From an uncultured Legionella sp. (GTDB lineage Bacteria > Pseudomonadota > Gammaproteobacteria > Legionellales > Legionellaceae): DNA of 60,319 nt. Of the stretch, positions 1 to 7,393 are shown piece by piece. Numbering within the stretch: position 1 is the first letter of the stretch; every line of letters starts with the position of its first letter. The notes under the pieces were generated by a model. The model worked only from the letters and a program-made list of their open reading frames with translations. It searched no databases and had not been told where the DNA came from. The stretch spans positions 1-60,319 of the forward strand of contig CAIRCS010000024.1 of NCBI GenBank assembly GCA_903877115.1, written 5' to 3'. Both the position numbers and the translations under genes were made by a program.

Positions 1-1275
1 AAATGCAATTGCTGTTTTTTGTTTGGAAGGTTTTAAATTTAAAAAATTATCACTCAGACTGCGTATCCACTGTAATTCTGAGTTTGCATTATCCCGCACC
101 AGGGTGGATTCGCTGTCATGAATGGCATGCTCTAATTGAGTAATCAGCATACTGTAATGAATATTTCGATAAAATTGATTAATTTTCTCTGCAAAGGTTG
201 CTGTATTGCGAGCCTGAGGAGCAACTTTTTTGAAACGGGAGAGTAATTCAGCGTTTTCTGCTCCAGAAATACCGTCTGAAAGGAATGATGCCCTACTATT
301 TGATTGGTCAGAGTATAATTGGATGACGATAAACTCTAAATAGAGATCTTGCAGTTCCGTGATGGCTTCGAGTTGTGTTGGTTTATGGTGTTGTGCATGT
401 GCAATCACGTCGCGTAACAATTGTTCGTAACGTTCTTGTTTGAAAAAATCCACGAAATCCTGCGTATATATACTTTGTATTTGTTGAGCAAGTCCGACAT
501 TTATTTTGTTAACTATCTGGATGAGTCGAGGGATTTGCTGGGTGAGTATATCGCGGTTATCCACGTTACGATGGCGAATTCGTGCTTTTAATTGCACAAA
601 ATTCTCTTCAGTAATAGTGCCATCTTGCGTAAAAAGGCTGCCCAGTAACTGAGAAACATTGTTTGACCCTATTTTAAGTCGCAGAGAACGCATAATGCGA
701 TTTTCATCTATCTCTTCCTCCTGATGTTCTCCATGCATAGCAGCATAGTAGCTATTCTTCATAATATCGTTGTGACCAATAAATGTAACTTCACGTTCTT
801 CATAGGGTGCATGGGTATTCCGAACGAGGGTTATGAAAAACTGTGCGGTAGGTTCATGACCAAACCGCGCAACAGATAGGGCGCAAGGAATTCCTTTGTC
901 ATCAATATATGGAAATGCGAAGTATGTTTTGAAGCCTTCATCCCCGGAATTTTGGTAAGTTTCAAGTAAATATGGGTTGATATTGGTTATCCAGTAGGCA
1001 AAAGCTGCATCATATTCCCCTTGTCCATAGCGAGGGTATTGCACATAATTGGCAGGCGCGTAGATCTCTTCTCGCGTAGTTTCGGCATTGTATTGCTTAG
1101 GGTTGCGTAGTTCTACAACCGTGGCCCGATATTTATCTTTTAGGACGTCTTGGGTATATATAGTTTTAGATGTTGCACTCGTATCGATGAGGGGCTTGCC
1201 GCCAATTTCTTCCGTTAGGTGCAGTCCCTCTAATATTGCAAGATAATTGTCTGTATATTTTCGATAGCGTGACAT
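1..1275 (-). CDS. Unknown protein, N-terminal 425 residues (cut by window edge)
   Basis: I do not recognise this protein. The minus-strand frame opens at an ATG at 1275 (protein begins MSRYRKYTDNYLAILEGLHL) and runs without a stop to the first base of the window, so the C-terminus lies outside. There is no signal peptide or obvious membrane segment. The first half is rich in Tyr, Asn and acidic residues. The second half (from about residue 200) is mainly amphipathic helix, with stretches such as LTQQIPRLIQIVNKINVGL. No catalytic motif is visible. The start is supported by the N-terminal reading and only a weak GGA upstream. A near-match DnaA box (ATATCCACA, 8 of 9) lies just upstream at 1278-1286. 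It is an orphan beside recR; an effector-like or regulatory role would be a guess. Confidence 0.75.
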   Translation of the reverse strand, partial: MSRYRKYTDNYLAILEGLHLTEEIGGKPLIDTSATSKTIYTQDVLKDKYRATVVELRNPKQYNAETTREEIYAPANYVQYPRYGQGEYDAAFAYWITNINPYLLETYQNSGDEGFKTYFAFPYIDDKGIPCALSVARFGHEPTAQFFITLVRNTHAPYEEREVTFIGHNDIMKNSYYAAMHGEHQEEEIDENRIMRSLRLKIGSNNVSQLLGSLFTQDGTITEENFVQLKARIRHRNVDNRDILTQQIPRLIQIVNKINVGLAQQIQSIYTQDFVDFFKQERYEQLLRDVIAHAQHHKPTQLEAITELQDLYLEFIVIQLYSDQSNSRASFLSDGISGAENAELLSRFKKVAPQARNTATFAEKINQFYRNIHYSMLITQLEHAIHDSESTLVRDNANSELQWIRSLSDNFLNLKPSKQKTAIAF

Positions 1276-1325
1276 GCTATATCCACAGCTGTTACTTATC
1301 TAATAGTATAGGATGTAAATAAAAT

Positions 1326-1931
1326 TTACGCTATTTGGTCTTGTATTAGGCACTCTCGGTTGCGAAATGCGCTACCAATGGTATTGCCATCGAGTAAAGC
1401 GAGTTCACCGCCTGAAGGGATCCCATGGGCAAGTTGACTGATTTTTACGGGAAGAGTGCGGAGGTATTCTTGAATAAAATGTACGGTAGTCCGGCCTTCT
1501 ATGCTGGGACTGAGTGCCAGGATGACTTCTTTAATCTGCGCTTGTTGGACATGGGTGCGTAAGCGGGGCAGACCAATTTCCTCAGGCCCAATACCATCTA
1601 GAGGTGAAATTTTACCCATTAACACAAAATAACGACCTCGAAAAAGCATACATTGCTCTAAGGCCAGCACATCAGCTGGGCTTTCTACGATACAGATTGA
1701 ATGCTGGTCTCGATCGGGGGTTTGACAGAGGTCACAAATGGTTTGCGTGGTGTAATTGTTACAAATCTCGCAGTGGGTAATGGCGGTCATGGCGTCAGTT
1801 AGACAGTCAGCCAAATGTAAACCGCGCTCGCGCTGGTGTTGCAATAAATGAAACACCATACGCTGAGCGGATTTTGGACCGACGCCTGGCAGACATCGTA
1901 ATGCATCGACCAAGCGTGATAACGCATCCAT
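1326..1931 (-). CDS. recR: Recombination mediator protein RecR
   Basis: RecR acts with RecF and RecO to load RecA on gapped single-stranded DNA. The 201-residue protein has the family layout: a helix-hairpin-helix around residues 10-22 (LRCLPGVGPKSAQRM), a C4 zinc finger (C54, C57, C66, C69) and a Toprim domain beginning at IVESPAD (about 81-87). Length matches E. coli RecR (201 aa). It begins 6 nt after the ybaB stop, with GAGGAT upstream inside the ybaB end, so the two are probably translated together. The dnaX-ybaB-recR order is the conserved gammaproteobacterial arrangement. Confidence 0.97.
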   Translation of the reverse strand: MDALSRLVDALRCLPGVGPKSAQRMVFHLLQHQRERGLHLADCLTDAMTAITHCEICNNYTTQTICDLCQTPDRDQHSICIVESPADVLALEQCMLFRGRYFVLMGKISPLDGIGPEEIGLPRLRTHVQQAQIKEVILALSPSIEGRTTVHFIQEYLRTLPVKISQLAHGIPSGGELALLDGNTIGSAFRNRECLIQDQIA

Positions 1932-1937
1932 TGGGAA

Positions 1938-2291
1938 TTATTTATCCTCGCCTTGCATGAAGTCAGTTGGAAGATTCAATCCTGCTGTTAACGCAGTAAT
2001 TTTTTCTTTAGAAATTACTTCAACTTTCTTCACCGCATGGTTCACTGCGGCAGCTACTAGGTCTTCTAGCATGTGCACATCGCCGTCATCTATCAATGTT
2101 TTCTTGATAGTAACTTTGCTCACTTCATGGCGGCCATTCATGGAGACAACTACCATGCCACCACCAGATTGACCTTCTACGGTTAAGTTAGTCAAGTCTT
2201 CTTGCGCTTGTTTCATGCTTTTTTGCATTTTTTCAGCTTCTGCTAATAACCCTTGAAGACTACTTCCTAAATCACCCATTTTATCGCTCAT
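1938..2291 (-). CDS. ybaB: YbaB/EbfC family nucleoid-associated protein
   Basis: This is a small DNA-binding protein of the YbaB/EbfC family, thought to act as a homodimeric nucleoid-associated factor. I chose the ATG at 2291 (MSDKMGDLGSS, 117 aa) over an upstream in-frame start because GAGGGA sits at the right distance and the length fits the family (E. coli YbaB 109 aa). Visible family features are the N-terminal coiled-coil helix (LAEAEKMQKSMKQAQEDL) and the central strand segment VEGQSGGGMVVVSMNG, followed by MLEDLVAAAVNHAVKKVE. It lies between dnaX and recR, in the usual order. Confidence 0.95.
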   Translation of the reverse strand: MSDKMGDLGSSLQGLLAEAEKMQKSMKQAQEDLTNLTVEGQSGGGMVVVSMNGRHEVSKVTIKKTLIDDGDVHMLEDLVAAAVNHAVKKVEVISKEKITALTAGLNLPTDFMQGEDK

Positions 2292-2397
2292 TATAAATCC
2301 CTCGCTAAATGTTCTAATTATTTCCATTTATTTATCTTTAAGAAATTATGTTAACAGATTTTCATCTAATGAGAAAGAAATGAATTAGCAACAGACC

Positions 2398-4299
2398 CTA
2401 TGTTGCGGAGACGGAATCTTGAATGAGAGCAGCAGAAAACTCCTTTTGTAATTGCTGAAACATGGGGTCGTTTTGCAAGGCTTGCGTATACGCTTCTTGT
2501 TGTTGTGTATCAGCAGTTCTCTTTTGAGCGGCAGGAGAATCAACCAATTCATTTTGATAGTGTAAGTTGACGTGAGTAGGTTCTTGATAATACGCAGACA
2601 AACTATCTTGAATACGTGTGACCACTGCGGGAGTAAATATGGATTGGTGTAATTTATCTATTTTGAGAATAATTTGCCCTGGATTTTTTTCAAGCAATTC
2701 AGAATGCTGGAGCGCACTAAGCGCTAAACCATTTAGCTGTAATTGTGGGATGATAGCAGCCCAATCAGAGGAGCCAAGTAGAGGTGTGGTTCTTGCAATC
2801 GGCTCAGCTTCGGGTGCAGCGTGTACTTTTTCACCAATAGGCGTCAATGGTAATTCCGAAGGTACGTCATCCTGAGCGCATATGTTTGCGCGAAGGATCT
2901 CCGAATTAAGCCCGTCACCAATTTCAGGAGATCCTTCACTGCGTTTAGGATGACGTACCTGGGGAGTTACCGTCAATGGATTGAAGTCTAGTTCATCGAA
3001 AGGAGATGTTGGTTCTGAAAGCGGCTGGCTTGCTGACAGCTCAATTTCAGATCCTTCACTCCGTTCAGGATGATGTGCCTGGGAGGTTGCCGTCAATGGG
3101 TTGAAGTCTTGCTTATCAAAATGGGCTGCTGTTTCTGGAAGCGGCTGAATTGCTAGGGGTTCAACTCGGGCCTGAGACGGTTGTTGATGATAAGCGAGTT
3201 TCGGGGTATCAGCTGCTGGAGCTGGTTTGAACGTATACATTCGCAACAAAATCATCTCAAAGCCAATGCTTGGAGTCGGTGCGTAAGGTAAATCGTTGAG
3301 ACCTTTTAAGCCGATTTGGTAAAATAACTGCGTATCTTCAGCAGCTAATTGCTGAGCGAACAGAGCAATTTCGGGTTGCGATTCAATGTAATCAGGCGTA
3401 GACGGCAGGGTTTGCACAATGGCCACTCGATGTAAATAAGCCAATAATTCATCTAATACATATCGAAATTGCCCGCCAGTCTGAGCAATTTTTCGACTAA
3501 TCGCCACTAGTTGCTGCGGATCATGCGCGCACAATGCTTGTAATATTTGAACAGCAAAATCTTCTGTGGTTTGTCCTAATAAATGAGAGACGTTTGTTGC
3601 ATTGAGTTCACCGGTTTGTCCGGACAAACACTGATCCAACAGGCTCAACGCATCTCGCATACTTCCACGAGCCGCTTTAGCAATCATTGCTAGTGCTTGG
3701 GGCTCAAATACCACTTTTTCAGAGTGTAGAATAGTTTGCAAATGACCGCTGATAATCGTTTCCGGGACATGCTTCAAGTGAAACTGTAAGCAGCGCGACA
3801 ATATAGTAATAGGCAGTTTTTGCACATCAGTGGTTGCTAATAAGAATTTGACGTGTGCTGGAGGCTCTTCTAAAGTTTTGAGCAATGCATTGAAACTGTG
3901 CTGCGATAGCATGTGTACTTCGTCGATCAAATAAATTTTATAGCGCCCAATGGTAGGGGCATATTGAACGTTGTCTAATAATTCTCGCGTGTCTTCTACA
4001 CGTGTTTTGGATGCGGCATCAATTTCAATCAAATCAATGAATCGGCCCTGCTCAATGGCCTGACAATTCTCGCAGACCAAACAAGGTTCTGCTGAAGCAC
4101 CTTCGAGGCAATTCAACGCTTTGGCTAAAATTCGACCGACACTGGTTTTGCCGACACCACGTGTACCCGTGAACAGGTAAGCATGATGCACTCTATCTTG
4201 GGTGAGTGATTGAGTCAGCGCGCGAACCAGATGGTCTTGTCCGAGTAATTCAGAAAATGTACGGGGTCGCCATTTACGGGCTAGTGCAATGTAACTCAT
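2398..4299 (-). CDS. dnaX: DNA polymerase III subunit gamma/tau, with in-frame repeat insertions
   Basis: DnaX is the clamp-loader ATPase of the replisome. The start at 4299 (MSYIALARKWRPRTF) gives 633 aa and matches the family N-terminus; a start 15 codons upstream would run into the SRP RNA gene. Walker A is GTRGVGKTS (about residues 45-53). Next come the zinc-binding Cys segment (CLEGASAEPCLVCENC), the DEVHML Walker B and the SRC sensor motif. The AAA+ and collar parts look normal. The linker between the collar and the tau C-terminal domain holds two copies of a 120-bp tandem duplication and a 100-bp palindrome that is translated in frame, giving RSEGS-containing segments at about residues 405-480. 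I saw no clear A-AAA-AAG type slippery site, so a separate gamma form is not predicted. Confidence 0.97.
   Translation of the reverse strand: MSYIALARKWRPRTFSELLGQDHLVRALTQSLTQDRVHHAYLFTGTRGVGKTSVGRILAKALNCLEGASAEPCLVCENCQAIEQGRFIDLIEIDAASKTRVEDTRELLDNVQYAPTIGRYKIYLIDEVHMLSQHSFNALLKTLEEPPAHVKFLLATTDVQKLPITILSRCLQFHLKHVPETIISGHLQTILHSEKVVFEPQALAMIAKAARGSMRDALSLLDQCLSGQTGELNATNVSHLLGQTTEDFAVQILQALCAHDPQQLVAISRKIAQTGGQFRYVLDELLAYLHRVAIVQTLPSTPDYIESQPEIALFAQQLAAEDTQLFYQIGLKGLNDLPYAPTPSIGFEMILLRMYTFKPAPAADTPKLAYHQQPSQARVEPLAIQPLPETAAHFDKQDFNPLTATSQAHHPERSEGSEIELSASQPLSEPTSPFDELDFNPLTVTPQVRHPKRSEGSPEIGDGLNSEILRANICAQDDVPSELPLTPIGEKVHAAPEAEPIARTTPLLGSSDWAAIIPQLQLNGLALSALQHSELLEKNPGQIILKIDKLHQSIFTPAVVTRIQDSLSAYYQEPTHVNLHYQNELVDSPAAQKRTADTQQQEAYTQALQNDPMFQQLQKEFSAALIQDSVSAT
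2861..2960. repeat. Palindromic repeat (RSEGS family) inserted in frame in dnaX
   Basis: The ends are a perfect 13-bp inverted repeat (ggtacgtcatcct at 2861-2873, aggatgacgtacc at 2947-2959). A second inverted pair lies inside (gaaggatctcc near 2892-2902, ggagatccttc at 2927-2937). It is translated as part of DnaX, reading HPKRSEGS followed by about 20 further residues. Half of the same unit recurs at 3047-3083 and a full relative lies between genes at 5786-5883, so this is a dispersed element rather than native dnaX sequence. Confidence 0.85.
2921..3160. repeat. Tandem duplication of about 120 bp in the dnaX linker
   Basis: The segment around 2921-3040 and the segment around 3041-3160 align at an offset of exactly 120 bp. 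For example, cgtcaatgg occurs at 2971-2979 and 3091-3099, each followed by a ttgaagtct block and an aagcggctg block. The protein shows it as two diverged copies containing DFNPLT and RSEGS. The unit includes one arm of the palindrome. A shorter remnant, cgtcaatgg, sits at 2842-2850. Confidence 0.75.
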
Positions 4300-4320
4300 T
4301 ATGGATGTATAGCCTGATTT

Positions 4321-4435
4321 GGGCGGCAGCGCTATGAGCCACACCTCTGCGCACGAATTAAAGTGCTACCGCTGCTCCCTTCCGGGCCTGACGGGGTTTG
4401 CACGACTTCGCCGCGAGGGGACCCAAAGAGCCGCC
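4321..4435 (-). ncRNA. ffs: Signal recognition particle RNA (4.5S type)
   Basis: The minus strand carries the SRP RNA apical core: gtcaggcccggaagggagca, followed by gcgg, closely matching the E. coli 4.5S hairpin that binds Ffh. The ends pair (GGCGGC at the 5' end with GCCGCC at the 3' end), giving the expected single long hairpin of about 115 nt. The 3' end is 21 bp upstream of the dnaX start, so the dnaX mRNA may be a readthrough product. Exact ends are estimated from the pairing. Confidence 0.93.
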
Positions 4436-4449
4436 ATCATTGAGAGACA

Positions 4450-4478
4450 AGAGTAACTATTTTTAGTGGGAATGTAAA
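4450..4478 (-). promoter_or_regulatory. Probable sigma-70 promoter of ffs
   Basis: On the minus strand, TTTACA (4473-4478) is followed by a 17-bp spacer and TACTCT (4450-4455). The predicted start falls within a few bases of the ffs 5' end at 4435-4443. The -35 is good (5 of 6) and the -10 is weak. Confidence 0.45.
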
Positions 4479-4679
4479 GATCTAAGGTATGTCTTATCCA
4501 GACTCTAAGTAAAAAAATAAAAAAATGGATATAAATACCAGAAAACGTTCCTAAAGTTTTGCCGGGAGTGAACTAGGGAGAAATATTGAGCTAAAAATTG
4601 TGTTTGATCGAGGCAAATAGCCGGACTATTTAACGAGATCAAAAAAAGACATATCTCAGGGGAGGATGGTGACCGTCAG

Positions 4680-5633
4680 TTACCCATAAAAATACCGTAT
4701 ATAATGAAAAAATAGGGGTGCAGTAAAAATCAGACTATCAATGTGATCTAAAATACCCCCATGGCCGGGTAATAATTTGCTTGTATCCTTGAGATTTAAA
4801 TCGCGCTTTAATGCAGACATGATAATGTCCCCTATAAAGCCTGCACTAGCAATCATAACGCCTAAGATGCCCGCATCCTGCATCGATAGGGGAGTTATAA
4901 AAGGGGCTAAGAGTACGGCAATGATTGGTATCGTGAGCAAGCCACCCAAAAAACCTTCGATGGTTTTTTTGGGACTGACCCGGGGCGCAATAGGATGTTT
5001 TTCGAAGCATTTTCCAAAGAAAAATTGTAGGGCATCATTAAATTGATTTAAAAATAATAAGTAGAAAATCAAACCAGGCGCACTGCTTGAGTTAAGGGAA
5101 GTATTGGGTTCTAAAAGATACAATGCTGCCACACAACTGAGACAATAGACCATCATCATAATACCCCAATGAATGGTCCCTACTGCGCGCAAAAATCCCT
5201 TGGTTTCTCCTAATAAGACCATGCGCAGTGGTAAAAACAGAAAGACATATACTGGAATAAAGATAGCCATCATGGAGTAAAAATGGGTGGCTATCCAATA
5301 ATATTGGATAGGAATGGAAATGTATGCCCAAAATAGGACTCGACGGTCAATTTGACGAGTTTGTATGATGGAAAAATATTCTCTCAGCGCTAAATAACTG
5401 ATCGCTCCCCAAAAAATGATGGCTAATAGCGGCGTTAAGATTAGCGACAGACCAAGTAAGCTGATAATCCACCAAAAAGTTTGGACTCGTAGTTTGAGTT
5501 CATGAATGTTTTTTTTGGGTTTTATATATTGAATGCCTGCGACCCAGATGCTGATTACTGACGATAATAGCAATGGTATGGCGAAGCATTTTAAGACATT
5601 GGGATCAGGTAGTTGAATCCAATTTGAACTCAT
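4680..5633 (-). CDS. CDP-diglyceride synthase (phosphatidate cytidylyltransferase) family membrane protein
   Basis: Members make CDP-diacylglycerol from phosphatidate and CTP in the inner membrane. The protein is 317 aa from the ATG at 5633 (MSSNWIQLPDP), which has AGGG upstream; the longer ATG at 5660 lacks a ribosome binding site. About eight hydrophobic segments are visible. The C-terminal signature of the family is present: S-A-L-K-R, then KD, then PGHGGILDHIDS. The usual DR in DRxD is DH here. It resembles the YnbB-like branch more than the CdsA found beside frr-uppS, which is not in this window. It stands alone between ffs and the uracil-DNA glycosylase gene. Confidence 0.85.
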   Translation of the reverse strand: MSSNWIQLPDPNVLKCFAIPLLLSSVISIWVAGIQYIKPKKNIHELKLRVQTFWWIISLLGLSLILTPLLAIIFWGAISYLALREYFSIIQTRQIDRRVLFWAYISIPIQYYWIATHFYSMMAIFIPVYVFLFLPLRMVLLGETKGFLRAVGTIHWGIMMMVYCLSCVAALYLLEPNTSLNSSSAPGLIFYLLFLNQFNDALQFFFGKCFEKHPIAPRVSPKKTIEGFLGGLLTIPIIAVLLAPFITPLSMQDAGILGVMIASAGFIGDIIMSALKRDLNLKDTSKLLPGHGGILDHIDSLIFTAPLFFHYIRYFYG

Positions 5634-5744
5634 AGTATGAACCCTAAATAAGTGCCTCATAAAAAGATAGCATAGTTTATACTAGTTGGAAATTTAGTTG
5701 AGGAATTGTCTCGCGGGTATAAAAAACCTGGTGACTCCCCACGT

Positions 5745-5753
5745 TGTGGATAA
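5745..5753 (-). promoter_or_regulatory. Solitary perfect DnaA box
   Basis: tgtggataa is the exact reverse complement of the TTATCCACA consensus, in the intergenic space upstream of the CdsA-like gene. A single box may be chance: I estimate roughly 0.7 perfect matches expected per 60 kb at this base composition. Confidence 0.35.
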
Positions 5754-5785
5754 GTTTGTTTTCAATAGATTCAAACTGACTCAAC

Positions 5786-5883
5786 GTCACCCAGAGCGAA
5801 GAGAAGGATCTCCGGAGTTAGGCACAAACCTAATCAATTAGAGATCCTTCTCTTCGCTCAGGATGATGTATCTGGGGAGTGAC
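5786..5883. repeat. Intergenic palindromic repeat, RSEGS family
   Basis: A perfect 19-bp inverted repeat (gagcgaagagaaggatctc at 5794-5812 and its complement at 5841-5859) encloses a 28-bp loop. It is flanked by a further gtcac/gtgac pair at 5786-5790 and 5879-5883. The arms share gcgaag/gaaggatctc and the outer ggatgatgta-ctggggag block with the copies inside dnaX. As RNA it would fold into a strong hairpin, so it could also end or stabilise the transcript of the glycosylase or cdsA side. Confidence 0.85.
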
Positions 5884-5894
5884 AAAACCTGTCA

Positions 5895-6506
5895 CTATAG
5901 CAGCAGGTCTTGTATCGTGATCCAATCTTGATAAGCCTTTTTTTTATCTGCGGGATTGCGCAATAGGTAGGCTGGGTGATACGTGACGATGACCGGAATA
6001 TTTTGATGTTGGTTTTTCTGAGTGCGCATTTGAGTCAGGGACCGAGTGGTATTGAGCAAATACTGCCCTGCAAATTGGCCCAAGGCCAGTAATAATGTAG
6101 GTTTTACCAAAGCAATTTGTTGTGCTAAATAATTGCTGCACTGTGAGATTTCGTCGCTTTGTGGGTCGCGGTTATTGATAGGATGACATTTTAAAACGTT
6201 GGTAATATAAATTTCGTTATCGCTCAAACCAATGCAAGATACCATTTGATCTAATAAACTGCCTGCTGCACCGACAAAAGGCAACCCTTGTTGATCTTCA
6301 GGAATTCCAGGGGCTTCACCAATAATCATGAGTTTGGCTTGGGGGTTCCCGCGTGCAAATACTGTGTGTAAACGAGTTTGGTGTAAAGGACAACGGGTAC
6401 AGGCGGCTACTTCAGTAGCCAATTGTTGTATTGAGGACAAGCGTTGCGGGTCACTGCGTACCACCCAAGGCGTGATCCCCATTTGTTCTAAATAGTAATG
6501 TTGCAT
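5895..6506 (-). CDS. Uracil-DNA glycosylase, family 4 (iron-sulfur type)
   Basis: Removes uracil from DNA as the first step of base excision repair. The ATG at 6506 (MQHYYLEQMGITPW, 203 aa) has AGGA 8 nt upstream; the longer frame to 6605 has no support. Four cysteines fit the 4Fe-4S ligands of the family: C36 and C39 (CTRC), the Cys in VLKCHP and the Cys in SQCSNYL. Motif 1 GEAPG with EDQQGLPFVGAAG and the C-terminal YHPAYLLRN motif are both present. It is the last gene of the minus-strand block and is separated from cdsA by a palindromic repeat. Confidence 0.93.
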   Translation of the reverse strand: MQHYYLEQMGITPWVVRSDPQRLSSIQQLATEVAACTRCPLHQTRLHTVFARGNPQAKLMIIGEAPGIPEDQQGLPFVGAAGSLLDQMVSCIGLSDNEIYITNVLKCHPINNRDPQSDEISQCSNYLAQQIALVKPTLLLALGQFAGQYLLNTTRSLTQMRTQKNQHQNIPVIVTYHPAYLLRNPADKKKAYQDWITIQDLLL

Positions 6507-6636
6507 ACCGTAATCCTGTAAAACTTTGTCCTTAAGTATATAACGAAATAGGAAAGAAATAACCAAAATATCAGAACAGAACATCTGACTTAACTCTGAC
6601 CGCACGATACAACTGCTTTAGTGAATAAATTAATCG

Positions 6637-6665
6637 TTGCTTAGTTCATAGAGCCCGTGTATAAT
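6637..6665 (+). promoter_or_regulatory. Promoter of the initiator tRNA gene / rimP-nusA operon
   Basis: A perfect TATAAT (6660-6665) lies 17 bp after TTGCTT (6637-6642). Transcription would start near 6672, a few bases before the tRNA 5' end at 6679. Confidence 0.7.
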
Positions 6666-6678
6666 CGCTTTGAATTGA

Positions 6679-6755
<77 letters not shown>

Positions 6756-6769
6756 ATATATATTTTTAG

Positions 6770-6792
6770 AACCCCATTTATGGGGTTTTTTT
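6770..6792 (+). terminator. Rho-independent terminator after the tRNA
   Basis: The stem aaccccat/atggggtt (6770-6777 with 6780-6787) is followed at once by a run of T to 6792. It would end or attenuate transcripts between the tRNA and rimP. Confidence 0.8.
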
Positions 6793-6800
6793 ATTAAGGA

Positions 6801-6903
6801 TCGTGCCCAAAATAACTTCCTACTATTGCATCAAATCTGAATGTCGTCTGGCTATGTTCGGATATTCAGCTTTGCGCAAAATAGGCAGTTATTTCGGGCA
6901 CGA
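6801..6903. repeat. Long imperfect palindrome upstream of rimP
   Basis: tcgtgcccaaaataact (6801-6817) and agttatttcgggcacga (6887-6903) are inverted copies with one mismatch. The inner parts also pair partially (cctac/ataggc, tctgaat/attcagc), so almost the whole 103 bp can fold as one hairpin. It fills the gap between the tRNA terminator and rimP. It is not related in sequence to the RSEGS-type repeats. Confidence 0.75.
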
Positions 6904-6932
6904 CCCTAAGTTAATTTGGTTAAATTGATTAT

Positions 6933-7385
6933 ATGATTCAAACTGAAATAGAGAATCTGTTGCGACCCTGTATTGAAGGGTTGGGCTATGAGTTTTGGGG
7001 CTGCCAATATTTGATGCAGGGCAGGTATGCTTTGCTGCGCGTATTTATTGACCACGCAGGTGGTGTCGGAATTGAGGACTGCGAAAAAGCCAGTCGGCAA
7101 ATTAGTGCTGTGATGGATGTCGAAGATCCTATTTCTGGACAATATAGTCTAGAGGTTTCTTCTCCAGGAATTCCTAGGCCGTTATTTTATAGCGAACAAT
7201 ACCAGCGTTATATTGGAGAGTTGGTCGAAATTAAATTGGCGAAACCCATTGCCCAGCAGCGCAAATTTACTGGCAAAATTGTTTCGGCAGATGAGCAGAA
7301 CTTGGTTCTGGATCTGGATGGGGACAGTGGGCAGCAGGTTTTTTCTTTTAACGCGATTGCGAAAGCACATTTGACATCTAAGTGA
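6933..7385 (+). CDS. rimP: Ribosome maturation factor RimP
   Basis: Needed for 30S subunit maturation. 150 aa, the usual length. It has the family N-terminal domain ([18 protein letters not shown], then [23 protein letters not shown]) with the conserved DVEDPI and [14 protein letters not shown] segment at about residues 65-90, and a C-terminal Sm-like fold. No clear Shine-Dalgarno precedes the ATG. It is followed closely by nusA, whose start lies 8 nt after the rimP stop, as in the E. coli metY-rimP-nusA-infB operon. Confidence 0.96.
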   Translation: MIQTEIENLLRPCIEGLGYEFWGCQYLMQGRYALLRVFIDHAGGVGIEDCEKASRQISAVMDVEDPISGQYSLEVSSPGIPRPLFYSEQYQRYIGELVEIKLAKPIAQQRKFTGKIVSADEQNLVLDLDGDSGQQVFSFNAIAKAHLTSK

Positions 7386-7393
7386 GGCTAATG

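Noticed and set aside
2660..2700. Run of A residues on the minus strand as a programmed frameshift site in dnaX
   Set aside because: It lies in the tau C-terminal region and lacks the A-AAA-AAG heptamer with a following hairpin.
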